Origin: Nicotiana tabacum
Lineage: Eukaryota; Streptophyta; Magnoliopsida; Solanales; Solanaceae
Reading direction: 5' to 3'
Assembly: GCF_000715075.1 (NCBI RefSeq)
Contig: NC_134087.1
Coordinates: forward strand, 105,687,161 to 105,751,160
DNA length: 64,000 nt
Below the pieces are notes generated by a model. That model worked only from the letters and a program-made list of their open reading frames with translations. It did no database searches and had not been told where the DNA came from. Made by a program: the position numbers and the translations under genes. This document shows positions 22,219 through 35,036 of the stretch, one piece after another; within the stretch, counting starts at the first letter, position 1; every line of letters begins with the position of its first letter.

Positions 22219-23516
22219 AGATAATATACCTGTAACAACATCTGGAGATGACTCGAGATCCTATCGACCTACTAGAGCATAGGTTCGATTTTGACCACCA
22301 CTCGAACTCAGCACTGCACCTCTACCTCTACCACGACCTGTCGACTGCTGAAAACCCCGTGCTGGAGGTCGAACTGATGAGGAAGAAGCAGACATAGATC
22401 CAGTCGGCTAAGCCATACCATCACCTCCCCTGTTAGGACAATCCCGCATCATATGGCCAGGCTGTCCGCAAGAATACAGTCCAAAGTGGGCCTTGCCGCA
22501 CTGATCACAACGTGGTGTTGTGGGTCTCGTCTGACTAGTATCCCTGTGATGTTGCAAGCCTGATGCTTGCGAACTCTGACCTGGACCAGAATAGGTAAAT
22601 CAATCATATCGAGGCCTCTGAAACTGTGGAGGAGCACTAGCTACAGGTGGCGCCGAACTCCTTGAAGATTGGGGCCTGACGCTGCCTCTAAAGTCATTAG
22701 AATACTGTGCAAATCTTGCCCTCTTATGCTGGCCCCTATCCTGCTCCCTATCTTCCCTTTGCTGGCGCTTACGATCCTCTAGGGTCTGGGCATAAGCCTG
22801 AATACGGGAAATATCCATGCCCTCCACCAAGGAGGCTGTCATGCACTCATTTATCAGATGTGGTCCCAATCCGTTCACGAATGTACTCTCGCACACTCAT
22901 ATTACCTTATCTAAGGTTCAAGAACTTATCAGCTCTAGCTCGTCGTATCTCAACTGGAAAGTAGTGACGAAGAAAGGCCTTAGAAAATTCCTTCCACATA
23001 GCTGGAGGAGCGTTCAGACCCCTGGATCTCTACCCAACTATCATAGTAGTGAACCGCTAAATTCCGTAGCCGATAAGAAGCCAACTCTACTGCCTCTGTA
23101 TCACTAACATGCATAACCCGTAGTGTACGATGAACCTGGTCAATAAAAGTCTGCGGGTCCTCCTTGGGGTTTGATCCGGTAAACACTGGAGGGTCTAAAT
23201 TAATAAAATCACAAACTCTCATACTAACTGGTTTATCAGCAGCACCTGTATTCTGCCTCTAAGCCTGAGCAGCTACCAAGCTAGTCAATAACTGCAAAGC
23301 ACTCCGTATATCCTGGTCTGAAGTGCCAGACGGAGGAACTGGAGGTGCTGGGTGCCTCCTAATATCCTCTGGAGGAGACGGAGTAGATGAGGTATAAGAC
23401 GATATCTCACTCTGAGCCTCACTTTAGCCTGCTCTGGCTTGGGGCACCTGACTGGTACCCTCTCCCGCAGCTGTATCAAGCCGTCTACTAATTATTTGCT
23501 TCCTAGTCGAAGGCAT
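22219..23516 (-). pseudogene. Gypsy B gag
   Basis: Starts at ATG 23516 (MPSTRKQIISRRLD). A TAG near 23425 and another near 23265 precede the capsid block CDFINLDPPVFTGSNPKEDP (23222 on) with YRLRNLAVHYYDSW. A frame change near 22980 leads to VNGLGPHLINECMTASLVEG and DISRIQAYAQTLEDRKRQQR. The zinc knuckle region (about 22440-22520) reads YSCGQPGHMMRDCP but lacks the first Cys at the CX2C position. Confidence 0.82.
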
Positions 23517-23705
23517 CACTGAAAGAAAACAAGGTGAATATTAGAGACGAACACTTACGACTCAACTCTACGCACGATCTAGATTCAGGAAGAAGGTAAC
23601 AACCCTAGATGTCATGTAGCCTCCTGATTATAAATGTGGCACGCTACACATCCATAATCAAGACTCTACTAGACACGGCTCATAGACAACCCCTAGGACA
23701 GACTT

Positions 23706-23717
23706 GCTCTGATACCA
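23706..23717 (-). other. Primer binding site of gypsy B (initiator tRNA-Met)
   Basis: Minus strand TGGTATCAGAGC, a few bases inside the 5' LTR end at 23722. Confidence 0.92.
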
Positions 23718-23721
23718 AGTT

Positions 23722-26251
23722 TGTCACGACCCAAACTGGAGGGCCATGACTAGCACCCGACCATACTTGACGAGCACCAACATACATTTCATCTAACCTT
23801 CTTTATTATCTTTTAGGGATGACGAGATTAATATAAATGGTAGACATGGATCATGGACAACCAACCATAAAATATGATGGCATGAACATACATAACATGG
23901 GATGACCATACAATCAATAAACTATATATATATAGTACGAGCTACCATGCTACCATGAAAGACTATACAACAAAAACCAGCCGACAAGGCATACCAAACT
24001 ATACATGAGTCGACACCTGTCTATGAACCTCTAAAGGAACATAAGTGCTGCAACATAGACGGAACAAGGCCCCGACATACCCATAATGTCTATAACAAAA
24101 AATGCATACCAAGACCGCGGCAAGTCCGGTGAAGGGATCTCGCCAATCACCGCTGAACTGGACAACCTACTGTGGTGGGGGAGTTGCACCTGCCTGTCTA
24201 TCAGGACCTGCAGCACGACATGCAGCGTCCACAAATAAAAGGACGTCAGTACGAATAAAGTACTGAGTATGTAAGGCAGGGAACCATAAATACGAACAGT
24301 AATGTAAGCAGGGATAACGAGTATAGAACCTGGAACATCTGAGTACCTCTGAGGGCTACTGACATGCAATGCATGATACATATGTATGTATACATAAACT
24401 TTTAAAACATACTCCTCTGTGGGCAACATCATCATCATATCGTACCCGGCTATAATAGGCTTGGTAAAAACGTACCCGGCCATCATAAGGCTCGGTAGAA
24501 TCGTACCCGGCCACGTGGAGCTCGGTAAAACCCAACTGATTAGTGGTTGCACAATATGTTCCGTACCCGGCTGACTATAGCGCGGCTCGGTAGAGTAAAA
24601 TAGATACATATACATAATGCATGCTCGACTCATGGAATCACATTCTAAACCTTTCGGAGTGACGTAAGGTCGGTATCCTCTATACACGTTATTAGGACCA
24701 ACTCTTCATTACGAACCTTATAAGAATCAGGAAGTACCAACAACATTGATAACATAAGAATAAGAGAAGCAACATTAACATCAATCGTTCCATAAGAGGG
24801 AAAGCAATGTAAGTACTGCTAGCTTCTAAGAGTAGAGTATCTTTGGAAGCTCGTTCATTACATTATGTACAATTGGAGTCGTGCAAAAGAAGAAAAGGGA
24901 TAGTCTCACATACCTTGTATATACTGCCCCAATCGCAAGCTATGCAATTGTCACAACTCCTTAGTCTACAATAAGAGAAACGATACTATCGTTATCATTT
25001 AAGCGTCATAACTATTACGTATCGATCACAACCTATTTTACGTTGAAACGGATAGCACCTCCCCTATATATATGACTTCACACCATTCAAAAAAATCACC
25101 AAACATCCCAAACAACATCAATAATAAACATATTGAGCCTCCCAAGATAGTCTACACACAACCTAATCACTTCATACATACGACGACCACCGTAGCCGTG
25201 TCAAACGACCCGGAAATGTTACGAATAACTATCAGCCCACAACCCTACATATATATGGTGTTTATCCACACCCTTCCACCTCCAAAACTCCAAAAAATAG
25301 TAGTAAAACATGCATCCCAACAGCAACACAAAACAATCCACAAAACAGTCCGTTACAAGTGAATAACTCGAACTCACGGCTTCCGATCACCGTCCCGTGA
25401 GTTCTTACATTTATAGAACGAATTACCATGAATTCACAGCAGAGAAAAATGTATGAAAGATGGCAGTAAATTACCTTACTTGTTGGATAACTTAGCCCTT
25501 CCCTTGGTTCTTGAAACTCTAGGTTTTACCTTCAAATAGAACTTGAAAGAGAGGGAAAACCGATTAGGGTTTGTGTGGGATTTTTGGGGAGGAGTTGCAG
25601 GGGTTAACTTTGGTTTTGAGGGTCTGAAATATGGATGAAATAATTGAGTTCATAACCCCTTAAAAGTCCTCTCTTGGCCGACTTAGGTCTTTTAATTTTG
25701 TCCTATCATTTTGGCAAGTAGGTGATGCACCTACTTGTCATCTACCAATCTGCGCAGACTTGCAAAAATATGAATATCTCTTTACTCCGAGATCGTATTG
25801 ACAAACGATTTAATGCGTTGGAAACTAGACTCATAGATATTTAATTTGGTGGGTAGATCATCCCGTAATTCCTTGTAAATTGGGAGAAAAGCGTAGAAAC
25901 ATTTGACCTAATGTTTAAGTAAAAGTATGAACCTAAGTTGCGACAACATTTGTCGACTTTTGTTTCACAACTCGGTTGACTTCAAGACTTATGATACGGA
26001 TATTATATGATTCAAATACCTTAATACATGACCTCTTGAGTGTATTAAGAACCTCTATGTTTACCTGAAAATACGAGTTACAACATCCTTGATTCGTTTA
26101 ACTTCTAATACTTGTTAATCACCCTTATACACCCTTGTATCACTTAAGACCAATAGGATTAACTTCTTATCATCTCAAAGGTAATTCCTTCTTGGATTTA
26201 TGTTAACTAATATATGGCATGAACTAACGTTTGTGGATATGGGTTGTAACA
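23722..26251 (-). repeat. 5' LTR of gypsy B
   Basis: Pairs over its full length with 16041-18570; both are 2530 bp. The bZIP-type site is changed to GGACGTCA at 24241-24248. Confidence 0.92.
24442..24593 (-). repeat. Four-fold LTR repeat module (5' LTR of B)
   Basis: Counterpart of 16761-16913; same four units with a few substitutions. Confidence 0.8.
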
Positions 26252-26256
26252 ATTAG

Positions 26257-26551
26257 CAACTTTCCTTTCAAGAGGTTGAAAGACTTTCCATCCATAATTT
26301 TCGTAGATTCTTCTTCTGATATTGTATTATTCCTTCTATGACTCTTGAAGATTAAATTTCTGAAAATAATCTTCCTTGATAAATTCTTCACATGATATTC
26401 TCTTTTCCATATTTGTTTGGATCTTTACCAACATCTTTTTTCTTGAATAAACCTGTACAAAAATAAGATTAGCACAAGTAAATATTCTTTGATTAATAAT
26501 TATATTAGTTTGTTATCATAAAAATTTATACGTGAAACCTTGAAGCTAACA
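26257..26551 (-). repeat. Copia F 3' LTR, segment 3
   Basis: Matches 59309-59599 of the 5' LTR. On the minus strand the LTR begins TGTTAGCTTCAAGG at 26551, next to the polypurine tract. Confidence 0.9.
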
Positions 26552-26565
26552 ATCTCCCCCTTTTT
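26552..26565 (-). other. Polypurine tract of copia F
   Basis: Minus strand AAAAAGGGGGAGAT immediately precedes the 3' LTR. Confidence 0.85.
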
Positions 26566-26784
26566 GATGATTACCAACCATTGAGTACAAAATAATAAAT
26601 TTTAATCAAAGACTTAATTACAGGCAGTGATAAGCTAGATAAACTGGTTACTTCCTTGAAGTCTTCCTCTCGAAATGCATGTAGTACATCAAGTGTGAAC
26701 TCCCCCTCACTCTATGCATTCCTCAATTCTGCTCCCCCTGTCTCCATATATTCTATCTTTTTCGAACTTTTGTACACATTATTT

Positions 26785-26807
26785 TCTCCCCCTTTTGTCA
26801 TCATCAA
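26785..26807 (-). other. Second purine tract of copia F
   Basis: Minus strand GATGATGACAAAAGGGGGAG about 230 bases inside the canonical tract; further short GGGGGAG runs lie at 26700 and 26729. Such duplicated tracts occur in Tork/SIRE-type copia elements (family knowledge). Confidence 0.6.
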
Positions 26808-28431
26808 AAGGGTGAAGTAACTTGTAGGGAATGTGCAAATAAAAGTATAACTATAACTTATAATCATCCAGGGAGTTATGAACAATCATGAAATTAAAAG
26901 CATTAACCTAAGGCTAAAGAAATTATACGGTCTAATAGACAAGTTTTTAAACAACAGAGGAAAACTATTTGCCTTACTAAACATATAGAGTAGCAGAAAA
27001 AAAACTTTGAGTTGTTAGAATTTTTTGTGACTCACTCAAATATGATCAAGGACTTGCGAACTTACTGCCACAAAAGGATACGAGATGACATCATTACCAA
27101 ACCAGCTTCTTTCGTAAATGTGAGGAAATATTTGTTAGATGATGGTCAATGTCCTCCATGCATATTTCCAAAATACTTTATGTCACAAGCAGTCTAATTA
27201 CATGTATTATTCCTTGTGCTCTAGTTTTGTTTTTTTATGAGAATTTTAAAAAAAATCTATCCCAATTTTTTATCTCAGTCCACTTTGTTGCCTGCAAGGT
27301 TTGCATCTAAAAATATCCTACTAAATCAAAGCAATTAGTTCTTCCATACAATAATCCATAATTTAGAATCAACCAAAGATCTTTTGTGGCACTATAAAGA
27401 GATATTATGGGATCAGGTATACCAAAATATTTGTCATAAAAAATGCAATAGAGAGTCGATCATACCTTGGTACTTTACTCGATCGTTGGACTTACTAATA
27501 TTCTTCTTGCTTCGCATTAATTGAAGATGAAGGTTAATTCTCCATCAAACTCATTTTCAAACCAATCATCTTCGATAGGCTTAAAAATGCTTGACATGCT
27601 TTTGGTTAGTATTACCAAATAAAATATGCTCTTGTAGATGCTTCTTTGAAAAGAATAATCGTCAGATGATAAACATGAATTTGTTTCAAATGATAAATAG
27701 TCTTGGTCATGAGAATGTGATAAAAAAACCTTCAATTCCATAGAGAGACTAGAGAAAAATATTATGCAGTTTTCAAACCATTTAAAAAATATTTCAATAT
27801 CCATACAAAAATAGTTTACAAACCTTGTAATATGCAGATGAAAAAAGATGTTCTAACAAAACTCTCTAGGAAGAAATAAACATTCTTGTTGTGAAACCTT
27901 GGGCTACAAGTTTACACATAATTCTCACAACCTTACCAATCTTATCAGGCTTTAGATATTCATGATTGCATCTCCTTTGCTTGGTACTGGATTTTCATAC
28001 TTTTGATTCTTTCAGCTTCCATCAGCAAATCTTGCATTGCTAGAATCCAGCATTCATCGTTTAATGCTTCTTCATTTCTGTCTAGTTCAACTAGTATAAA
28101 TGTGTCACTAGCAATTTATTGCAAGCAATCCATTGCAAGGTTTTCATATTTATTCACACTTTGCTTAGAAAAGTATTAGTGTAAAGAAAAATGTATATGT
28201 TGAGATTTCTCTACAACTAATATTCTGAATTTAATAAAATCATAGGCAGTAATGAATAAGGAATATGTCAAGAGTCTTACCAAAATAGTTGCAACTAAAG
28301 GAAATAAGATATCCATAGCTCAGGCAGAATTTCATTCAAGATAAGATCCAATGAAAATATTAAAGCACATATAAGCCAATGATGACAATTTATGCAAAAA
28401 TGATGCTTTCTTTTCAAGGTTAAACAACTTT

Positions 28432-28669
28432 CTTAGATTTGAATGAAATATTGAAACTTTCACTAAGAGAATGGATATAAGAAGTAATTCTCTTCACAAA
28501 ATATCTTTAGCTCACAACTACATGAAAGGAATGCATGCATGCACGCCCTTCTCAGATTTGAATGAAATATTGAACCTTTCACTAAGAGAATGGATATAAG
28601 AAGTAATTCTCTTCACAAATTATCTTAAGCTCACAACTACATGAAAGGAATGCATGCATAAATGCTTGC
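28432..28669. repeat. Tandem duplication, two units of 119 bp
   Basis: Two consecutive copies beginning TTAGATTTGAATGAAATATT (or CAGATTTG...) and ending ATGCATGCAT, with only a few differences by eye. Non-coding. Confidence 0.85.
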
Positions 28670-29049
28670 TTATCCTAATGCTTATACAAAAGGTATGGTT
28701 CATGCAAAATATAAATTCGTTCATTCAAAATCTCTAAGTCAAGGATAAGATTAACACCAAACATAATAGTAGTATGTTGCAGCTAGTCGGCTCAGGCAAT
28801 ATGTAGTTGTACATATCATATTATACTTAACCAAAAAATATTACTAGATACCAAAGAACTTGAATAACCTTATAAAGCATCCGAAGGAACTTGAATAACC
28901 TTTAGTGATACCAATCACTTAAGCTTTACCATCACGTGTAATAATTCCTTCGTCATTTATAAAGTATGTATGAACTTTGAAGCATCTTTAAACATGTGCC
29001 TTGACCAACCATTATGCAAATGTCATTTATCCCTTTTTATGGCTGGATT

Positions 29050-30569
29050 TAGAATTCCTACAAAACAAATTAATGTATTTTTGTTACCCAAATCTTGTTG
29101 GGTCCTTCATGGTCAGTGGATTGTGTAATTCGAGATGTATGTGACTGTTTAGGTCTCCAAACATAACTTTTGACATAATTGCATGCAAATACTTTATGTC
29201 CAGAATTGCCACAATAATAACATGTAATATGAGAAGAAGAGTGTTTACCTACATCTACCTTATTAGTTGACTTGGAACTTTCCTCAGTCAATTTGTTCAA
29301 AGTAGGACATTTACCAATAGATCCATTTTCAGTCGACTTATAGCTGTTAAGCCAAGGAGACGACTTTGATCGATCAAAGTAGTGGCTGGGGGATTTGTGC
29401 AAGCTGCTTATTTGTTCGCGAAACTCAAAATTTTCTTCTTGAAGTAAGTTGTTCTCCACCAGATATTCTTTAAGCTGAATATCCTAGTCATTCTTTTTAT
29501 TTCTCAACTTGTTATATTCTTCAAGTTGGATCTCCCAATCTTTCTTCTCATGTGTCAACTTCTTATATTCTTCAAGTTGGATCTCCCAATTCTTCTTCTC
29601 CTTCCTCAACTTATTATATTCATTTAAAACTTTCTCAAGGTCATTGCGAATCAATTCGATATCATCCTGCAATTCATAACATTTATTGCAATACATAATA
29701 GGAGTGGGACATACCTTGTTAATTTCTCCCATTGCCATGAAATATTGATTCTCTATTTTTTTGTAATTTTTTTCTTCTTCAGATTCATCCTCGTCGCTCC
29801 AAGATTTGTGATTCTTTTTCTTGAGATCACAATCTAGAATAGCATTAAAGCACACCTTATCAGTTTCTCCTCTTTTCTTGAGACATATGTTTGTCATTTC
29901 TTCTCGATCATCCTTATCGCTCCAAGTTGAGATTCTATGATTTTTCTTCTTGAGGCTGGGACATTCTAATTTAATATGTCCAGGTTTACCACATTTGTAG
30001 CAGCATATTTTCTCTTGTTGTTGAACCTCATTCTTCCAATTATTTTGATGATTCTAGATGGATTGAGATTTTCTATTCTGTTTCTTTCTACTCTTCCTTT
30101 TTCTCATCCTGGGTATCACGGCCAAGTCTTCTCGATCTTCACCATTTTCAGATTCTTCAAGAGTTGACGTGGATTCAATTTCCTTAACTTTGTTGGCATC
30201 CCCGTGGATATTTTCCAATCTGTCCCATATATCTTTAGCAGTCTCGCATGTGGATATTCTTTTATATTCTTCTTCACTAATCGCACAATAGAGCATGTTG
30301 ATTGCTCTAGCATTTGTTTGCATAATATCCAACTGTTCTTTTGTGTAGTCAAACATGGATTCCCTTTTTACAAGCTTCTTTCCATCACTGTTCTTCGGAA
30401 TAGGCCTTGGTCCATTCTGAATAACTAGCCAGGCTCGATAATCTATTGATTGGACATAAACCTTCATTCTTTCTTTCCAATGGCTATAGTATTGACTATT
30501 GAAGTACGATGGCCTTCTTGTTGAGTATCCCTCTTGAAGTACGGTTCCAATAATTTGATGACCTACCAT
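29050..30569 (-). pseudogene. Copia F gag
   Basis: Starts at ATG 30569 (MVGHQIIGTVLQEG). The UBN2-type capsid has FNSQYYSHWKERMKVYVQS, CAISEEEYKRISTCETAKDI and WDRLENIHGDANKVKE. After a stop at 30054 a coiled, charged segment follows (29897-29484), including three near-repeats of an EIQLEEYKKL-type unit. A second stop at 29484 precedes the zinc knuckle (CYYCGNSGHKVFAC, about 29200). The end reads GPNKIWVTK, which in complete copia elements lies just before the protease. At least two in-frame stops and one shift, so it is not translatable whole. Confidence 0.85.
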
Positions 30570-30617
30570 GGATCTTTTCTCACTTGTTGTTAAGCAAAAA
30601 ATAAAGATGTGAGACCT

Positions 30618-30629
30618 GCTCTGATACCA
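30618..30629 (-). other. Primer binding site of copia F (initiator tRNA-Met)
   Basis: Minus strand TGGTATCAGAGC, two bases inside the 5' LTR end at 30632. Confidence 0.92.
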
Positions 30630-30631
30630 AT

Positions 30632-32041
30632 TGAAAGTACAAGAGGGGGGGGGGGGGGGTGAATTCTAGCCTTTTTAACTTTCTAGTCGACTACTCTTCA
30701 GACCTAGTCGACTTATGCGGAGACAACCTGCACTAAAACTGTTAGTACTTCAATTTAAGTAGATACTAATCACAACAAATAATAAGGTGTATAATAAAAT
30801 ATGAGAGCAGTAAAATAAATGATACCAGAAATTTTATACTGGTTCGGAACCAATGTGGTATCCTAATCCAGTCTCCTTAAGTTGCAAGGATGTTATCTCT
30901 TGAGCTCTTTGTAATTTGTGTTAAGTACAACTTGTGTGATTTTCAACGTTCACCACCAAAGTTTACAGGGTTGGTTTTCACTCGCTCACCAACAACGACC
31001 CTTTGGTTTTCACTCGCTCACCAAAGAAACGAACAATGACACAACCTCTCCGGACACACTACCTCTCCAATATTTTTCTGTCTCTCTTCTCTCTTTTGTG
31101 TACATAGTAAATCTACTAAAGTGAATTACAATGCTTGTAAAGAGTAGAATAAAGAACTTGTAGTTGGATAGATAATTGTATAGAAGGTTGCGTACTTTTC
31201 TTCTTTATTAAAAGCGCCTATTTATATCCTTTTCAACTTGTTCTGGCTATTTCCTGACCCAAGGGAATTTTGAATATTCTCTCAATCTTCGTTGCATCCA
31301 TTATTTCCTTGAATCTTGGAGTAATATCTTTTTCTTGACCCTTGTGAGTAAATCTTCTCTGATTACTGAATGTCAACTCCTTGATTTATTTCTTCTTGAA
31401 ATTATTTGCTTCTACAATTGATATTGACTGCCACTTGATATTTGCTTGGAGAAATATTTGTTTCCATATCTAGCCTTGATATAAATTTGGTCACGCCATG
31501 AGATCCTCCTTCGGACAAATATGATTTGTGGCTTTTTATCCAAGGTTAAATTGCTTCTTATTAACTTGGACAGAATATAGTCTTTGTCTTGCTTGAAATC
31601 CTTTCCTTGTGGGTCTTTCCTTAATTGCAGGACATGATAATTTTTCTTTCTGATCTTTCCAAACATGGCCACTAAGTCCTTGAATATTGATATTCTTTTA
31701 TGCTTTGCTAGACTTTCCTTAACAATTGTAGGTAAGAATCTTTCCTTAATAGCTTCTGAAAGTCTTAGATAGTTTGGCTAGGCTCCTTGTAATCTTGATT
31801 AGATATTAAATCTTTACGGCTAATTGATTGCTTATCTTATTCTGCTACTTGTGTAAAATCGAGAATCGCGTCTTCTTTGTATACCTTCTACGTGGACCTT
31901 ATATAGGTAATCTTTCTTAATTCTATTTTCCAATACATTCCAGCAACTCATCATAATATCTTAATCATGGATACCTTTGATTTGAATAAGAATCACACTC
32001 CTTGTGTCTTGACAGATGGAAAATAGATATTCCTTGATTTG
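30632..32041 (-). repeat. Copia F 5' LTR, segment 1
   Basis: Holds a 15-base G run (30645-30659) and an exact 22-bp direct repeat (30971-30992 and 31003-31024, TTGGTTTTCACTCGCTCACC...). The block 30904-31748 is absent from the 3' LTR. Ends at element C; target ATTTG is 32037-32041. Confidence 0.9.
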
Positions 32042-34835
32042 TGTGATGACTCGGCCAGTCGTCTCATGAATTACCACTCTATTTCCCGCATTTCTGCTTC
32101 TTATTGCTTTGTCTATCGGTTCTATATATGATCGGGTTGGTTGGCTCGGGTTCGGAAAGGATTTGGTAAGGTTTGAGACACTTAGTCTCTTTTGAGGAAG
32201 CTTAAGTTGGAAAAGTCAACCGAATGTTGACTTAGGTATTAGAGAGCTCGGATGTGAGTTTCGATGGTTCGGATAGCTTCGGGAGGTGATTTGAGACTTA
32301 GGAGGTGATCGGAATGATTTTTGGAGGTTCGGAGTAGATTTAGGCTTGAATTGGCGAAGTTGATATATTGGCGATTTTTGGTTGGTAGATGAGGTTTTGA
32401 TATAGCGGTCGGAATGGAATTCCGAGATTTGCAATAGTTCCGTAGTGTCATTCGGGATGTATGTGCAAAATTTCAGGTCATTCAGACATGGTTTGGTTGG
32501 GTTTTTTAATCAAAAGCAGAATTCAGAAGATTTTGGAAACTTAGGCTTGAATCCAATGTGTTTTGGTTGATTCAATGTTGTTTGAGGTGTTTTGAAGATT
32601 TGTATAAGTTTGAATAAGGTTATTGGATATGTTTGTACTTTTGGTTGAGGTCCCGGGGAAATTAGGGTGATTTCGGATGGTTGACGGAGAAGTTTGGAAA
32701 TTTTGGTAAGTTGCAGATTTTCTACTTCTGGTATTTCCACACCTGCAGATTGAGGACCACAGGTGCGATGCCATAGACGCGTGAAGGGGGCCGCAGAAGC
32801 AGAAAATGGCTGGGAAGGCAGGAACCACAGATGCGGTTGTGGGACCGCACCTGCGAAGGCGCAAATGCGGAATATTCATCGCAGATGTGGAAAGTGGGAC
32901 TTAAGTGAAGACAACAGATGCGGTGGTCTTGACCGCAAATGCGGTACCTCAGAAGTGGGATTTGGGCCGCAGATGCGAAATCCCTGGGCCAGAAAGTATA
33001 AATTGTTTCCTTCGAGATTTTTGAGATATTCCACCATTTTTAAGTCGGCTTTGGAGCTTTTTGGATAATTTTGAAGAAGGATTTCAAGGGAACTTCATTG
33101 AGGTAAGTATTTTGGACCTAAAACTCATTCCTATGATATTATTTCACGGATTTGAGCTATAATTAATGGAATTAAGGGTTACAAATTGGGGAAACTAGGG
33201 CTTGGTATTGGAAACCTAGATTTGAGGATTTTAAGGACCATTTGTGGTCGGATTTTGGTACTTTTGATATGTATGAACTCGTGGGGAGATGAGAAATCTA
33301 TTAATGTGAATTTTATCGAATTCCGAGACGTGGGCCCGGGGGTCGGGTTTTGGTAATTTCGGGATTTAAGATGTAAATTGATTATTTTGGCTCGGGCTTC
33401 ATTCCCTTAGCATATTTTGACATCGTGATTATGATTTTGGATAGATTCGACGCGAGTGGAGGCTGATTCAAGGGGCAAAGGCATTGCGGCCTAGAGTTTG
33501 GACCGCATTGAGGTGAGTAATGATTGTAAATGATATCCTGAGGGTATGAAACCCCGGATTTGCACATCGTTGTGCTATATTGAGGTGACGTACATGCTTG
33601 ATGACGAGCGTGGGGTCATGCACTGTTGGGGATAGTGACTTAGTCCGTCCCGAATGACTATTTTACCGCGTATTTGGCTGAAATCTATTTGTGAACATCA
33701 TGTTTGGGGCTGAATGCCATATTTGGGCCTAGTACCAACTATTTGAACCCTTAGGGGATTTTTATTGATATATCCTCACCGTTTTGACTTTATACTTGAA
33801 CTTAGTCATGTTATATTCCACTGTTTTCATAACTCAGCCATGTTTACTCTATTTTAACACTTAAATGATCTTTTAAATGATATGTTGACCTGAGAATCAT
33901 GTTTTGCTATTGCCCAAGTGGCTTGTGAGGATTTTGACTGAGTAAGGCCGAGGGCCTATGTTGTGAGGAAACACTGATTATGATTATGAGGCCGAGGGCC
34001 TGAGATATGTGCGCCACGAGGTGTCTTGTTGATGTAAGGCCGAGAGCCTAGTGATGATGCCACGAGATGGCTTGATATTGCGCTTGGGCCGTAAGGGGCC
34101 CCACCAGGAGTCTGCTCACCTCCAGTGAGCGCGGGTACCCATTGTGATGTGATATATAGCGTGAGGGGATAGTATTGTTGACATTGTGCCCGAGGGGCAA
34201 TCCTTTATGTGCTTATCTGTCTTATTTGTCTGTCATTTACCAGTTTAATTGTTGAATAGGCATTTCTCAAAGTTTAAAACTGAACTTATATGATTTTACA
34301 TATCTTTACTGAATCACTGTTCTTACCTGTTTTACTGTTTCATTATGGCCTATAATGTGCCTTACGTGATTTCCTTCTTTTAGTCTTTATTTATGATTAT
34401 TACTCACTGAGTTGGAGTACTCACTTTACTCCCTGCACCCCGTGTGCAGATTCAGGCGTTGTTGATCCTGCCAGTACGAGTTGAGAGCTCCTGGCAGACT
34501 TCAGAGTCCACGAGGTAGCTGCTTGGCGTCTGCAGTCCTGTGTTTCTCCCCCTTTATCATTCTATCTCTTTATCTGACATTTTGTAATAGATTTTAGACT
34601 TATTAGACTTGTATTAGATCGATAGATGCTCATGACTAGTGACACCCCGGTATCGGGCAGTATTGGGTTTATCTTCCGCAACTGTACTGTTAACTATTCA
34701 CTTTTGGATAAGCTATCATGTTTTAGACTTAAATTCATATTGTTTGATTGCTTAAAATGGAAATAGGAAGTGTCGACTGGCCTTGTCTTCATGAGAGGTG
34801 CCATCATCATCGAGTTCCAGGTTTGGGTCGTGACA
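32042..34835 (+). repeat. LTR1 of element C
   Basis: Begins TGTGATGACTCGGCC and ends GGGTCGTGACA. Related in end sequence and CG-rich microrepeats to the LTRs of A. Microrepeat zone of CCGCA-NN-TGCGG type at about 32735-32985. No gene present. Confidence 0.92.
32735..32985. repeat. CG-rich palindromic microrepeats in LTR1 of C
   Basis: Repeated near-palindromes such as ACCGCAAATGCGGT and CAGATGCGG. Copies lie in LTR3 (57025-57225) and, shortened by about 100 bases, in LTR2 (50030-50175). Confidence 0.7.
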
Positions 34836-34838
34836 AGT

Positions 34839-34850
34839 TGGTATTAGAGC
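34839..34850 (+). other. Primer binding site of internal 1 of C
   Basis: TGGTATTAGAGC, one C-to-T change from the initiator tRNA-Met match; three bases after LTR1. Confidence 0.88.
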
Positions 34851-35036
34851 CTAGGTTACATAGGTCTCACGAGTCATGAGCATGTTTAGTAGAGTCTCGC
34901 GAATCGGTACAGAGACGTCTGTATTTATCCTTGAGAGGCTGCAAAACCTTTAGGAAAAACTTCATATTCTTGAGATTCTTGTCGTGAGAATTTGTTGATC
35001 CGAGCACTAAACTTCTGTTGTTCTATTCTCTCACAT

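Larger units (their letters stand above)
16041..26251 (-). mobile_element. Ty3/gypsy chromovirus (Tekay/Del-like), element B
   Basis: A 10.2-kb minus-strand element with TSD ATTAG (16036-16040 and 26252-26256) and LTRs of about 2530 bp each. It carries gag, protease, RT, RNase H, integrase and a well-preserved chromodomain. It is less decayed than A and C: several defects are single-base deletions, plus isolated stops. It interrupts segment 2 to 3 of the copia F 3' LTR. Its LTR shares a repeat module with element D. Confidence 0.93.
26566..29049 (-). other. Internal region of copia F without recognisable pol
   Basis: About 2.5 kb, AT-rich, many stops in all frames. I looked for RT (YVDD block), integrase and RNase H motifs on both strands and saw none. 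Just downstream of gag (about 28920-29050) a faint protease-like trace remains (GWSRHMF, then GIITRDGKA). Contains a 119-bp tandem duplication at 28432-28669. Confidence 0.6.

Noticed and set aside
27517..27804. 95-codon minus-strand open frame in copia F, considered as a pol or accessory gene
   Set aside because: No RT, integrase or other motif, AT-rich composition, isolated between stops.
30645..30659. G15 run, considered as a G-quadruplex or regulatory site
   Set aside because: A single homopolymer at the LTR end, also G-rich but different at 4647-4666; length may be a sequencing artefact.
32763..33068. 101-codon plus-strand open frame with CG-rich start
   Set aside because: Falls in the CG-rich microrepeat zone of LTR1 of C and has frame-shifted counterparts in LTR2 and LTR3.
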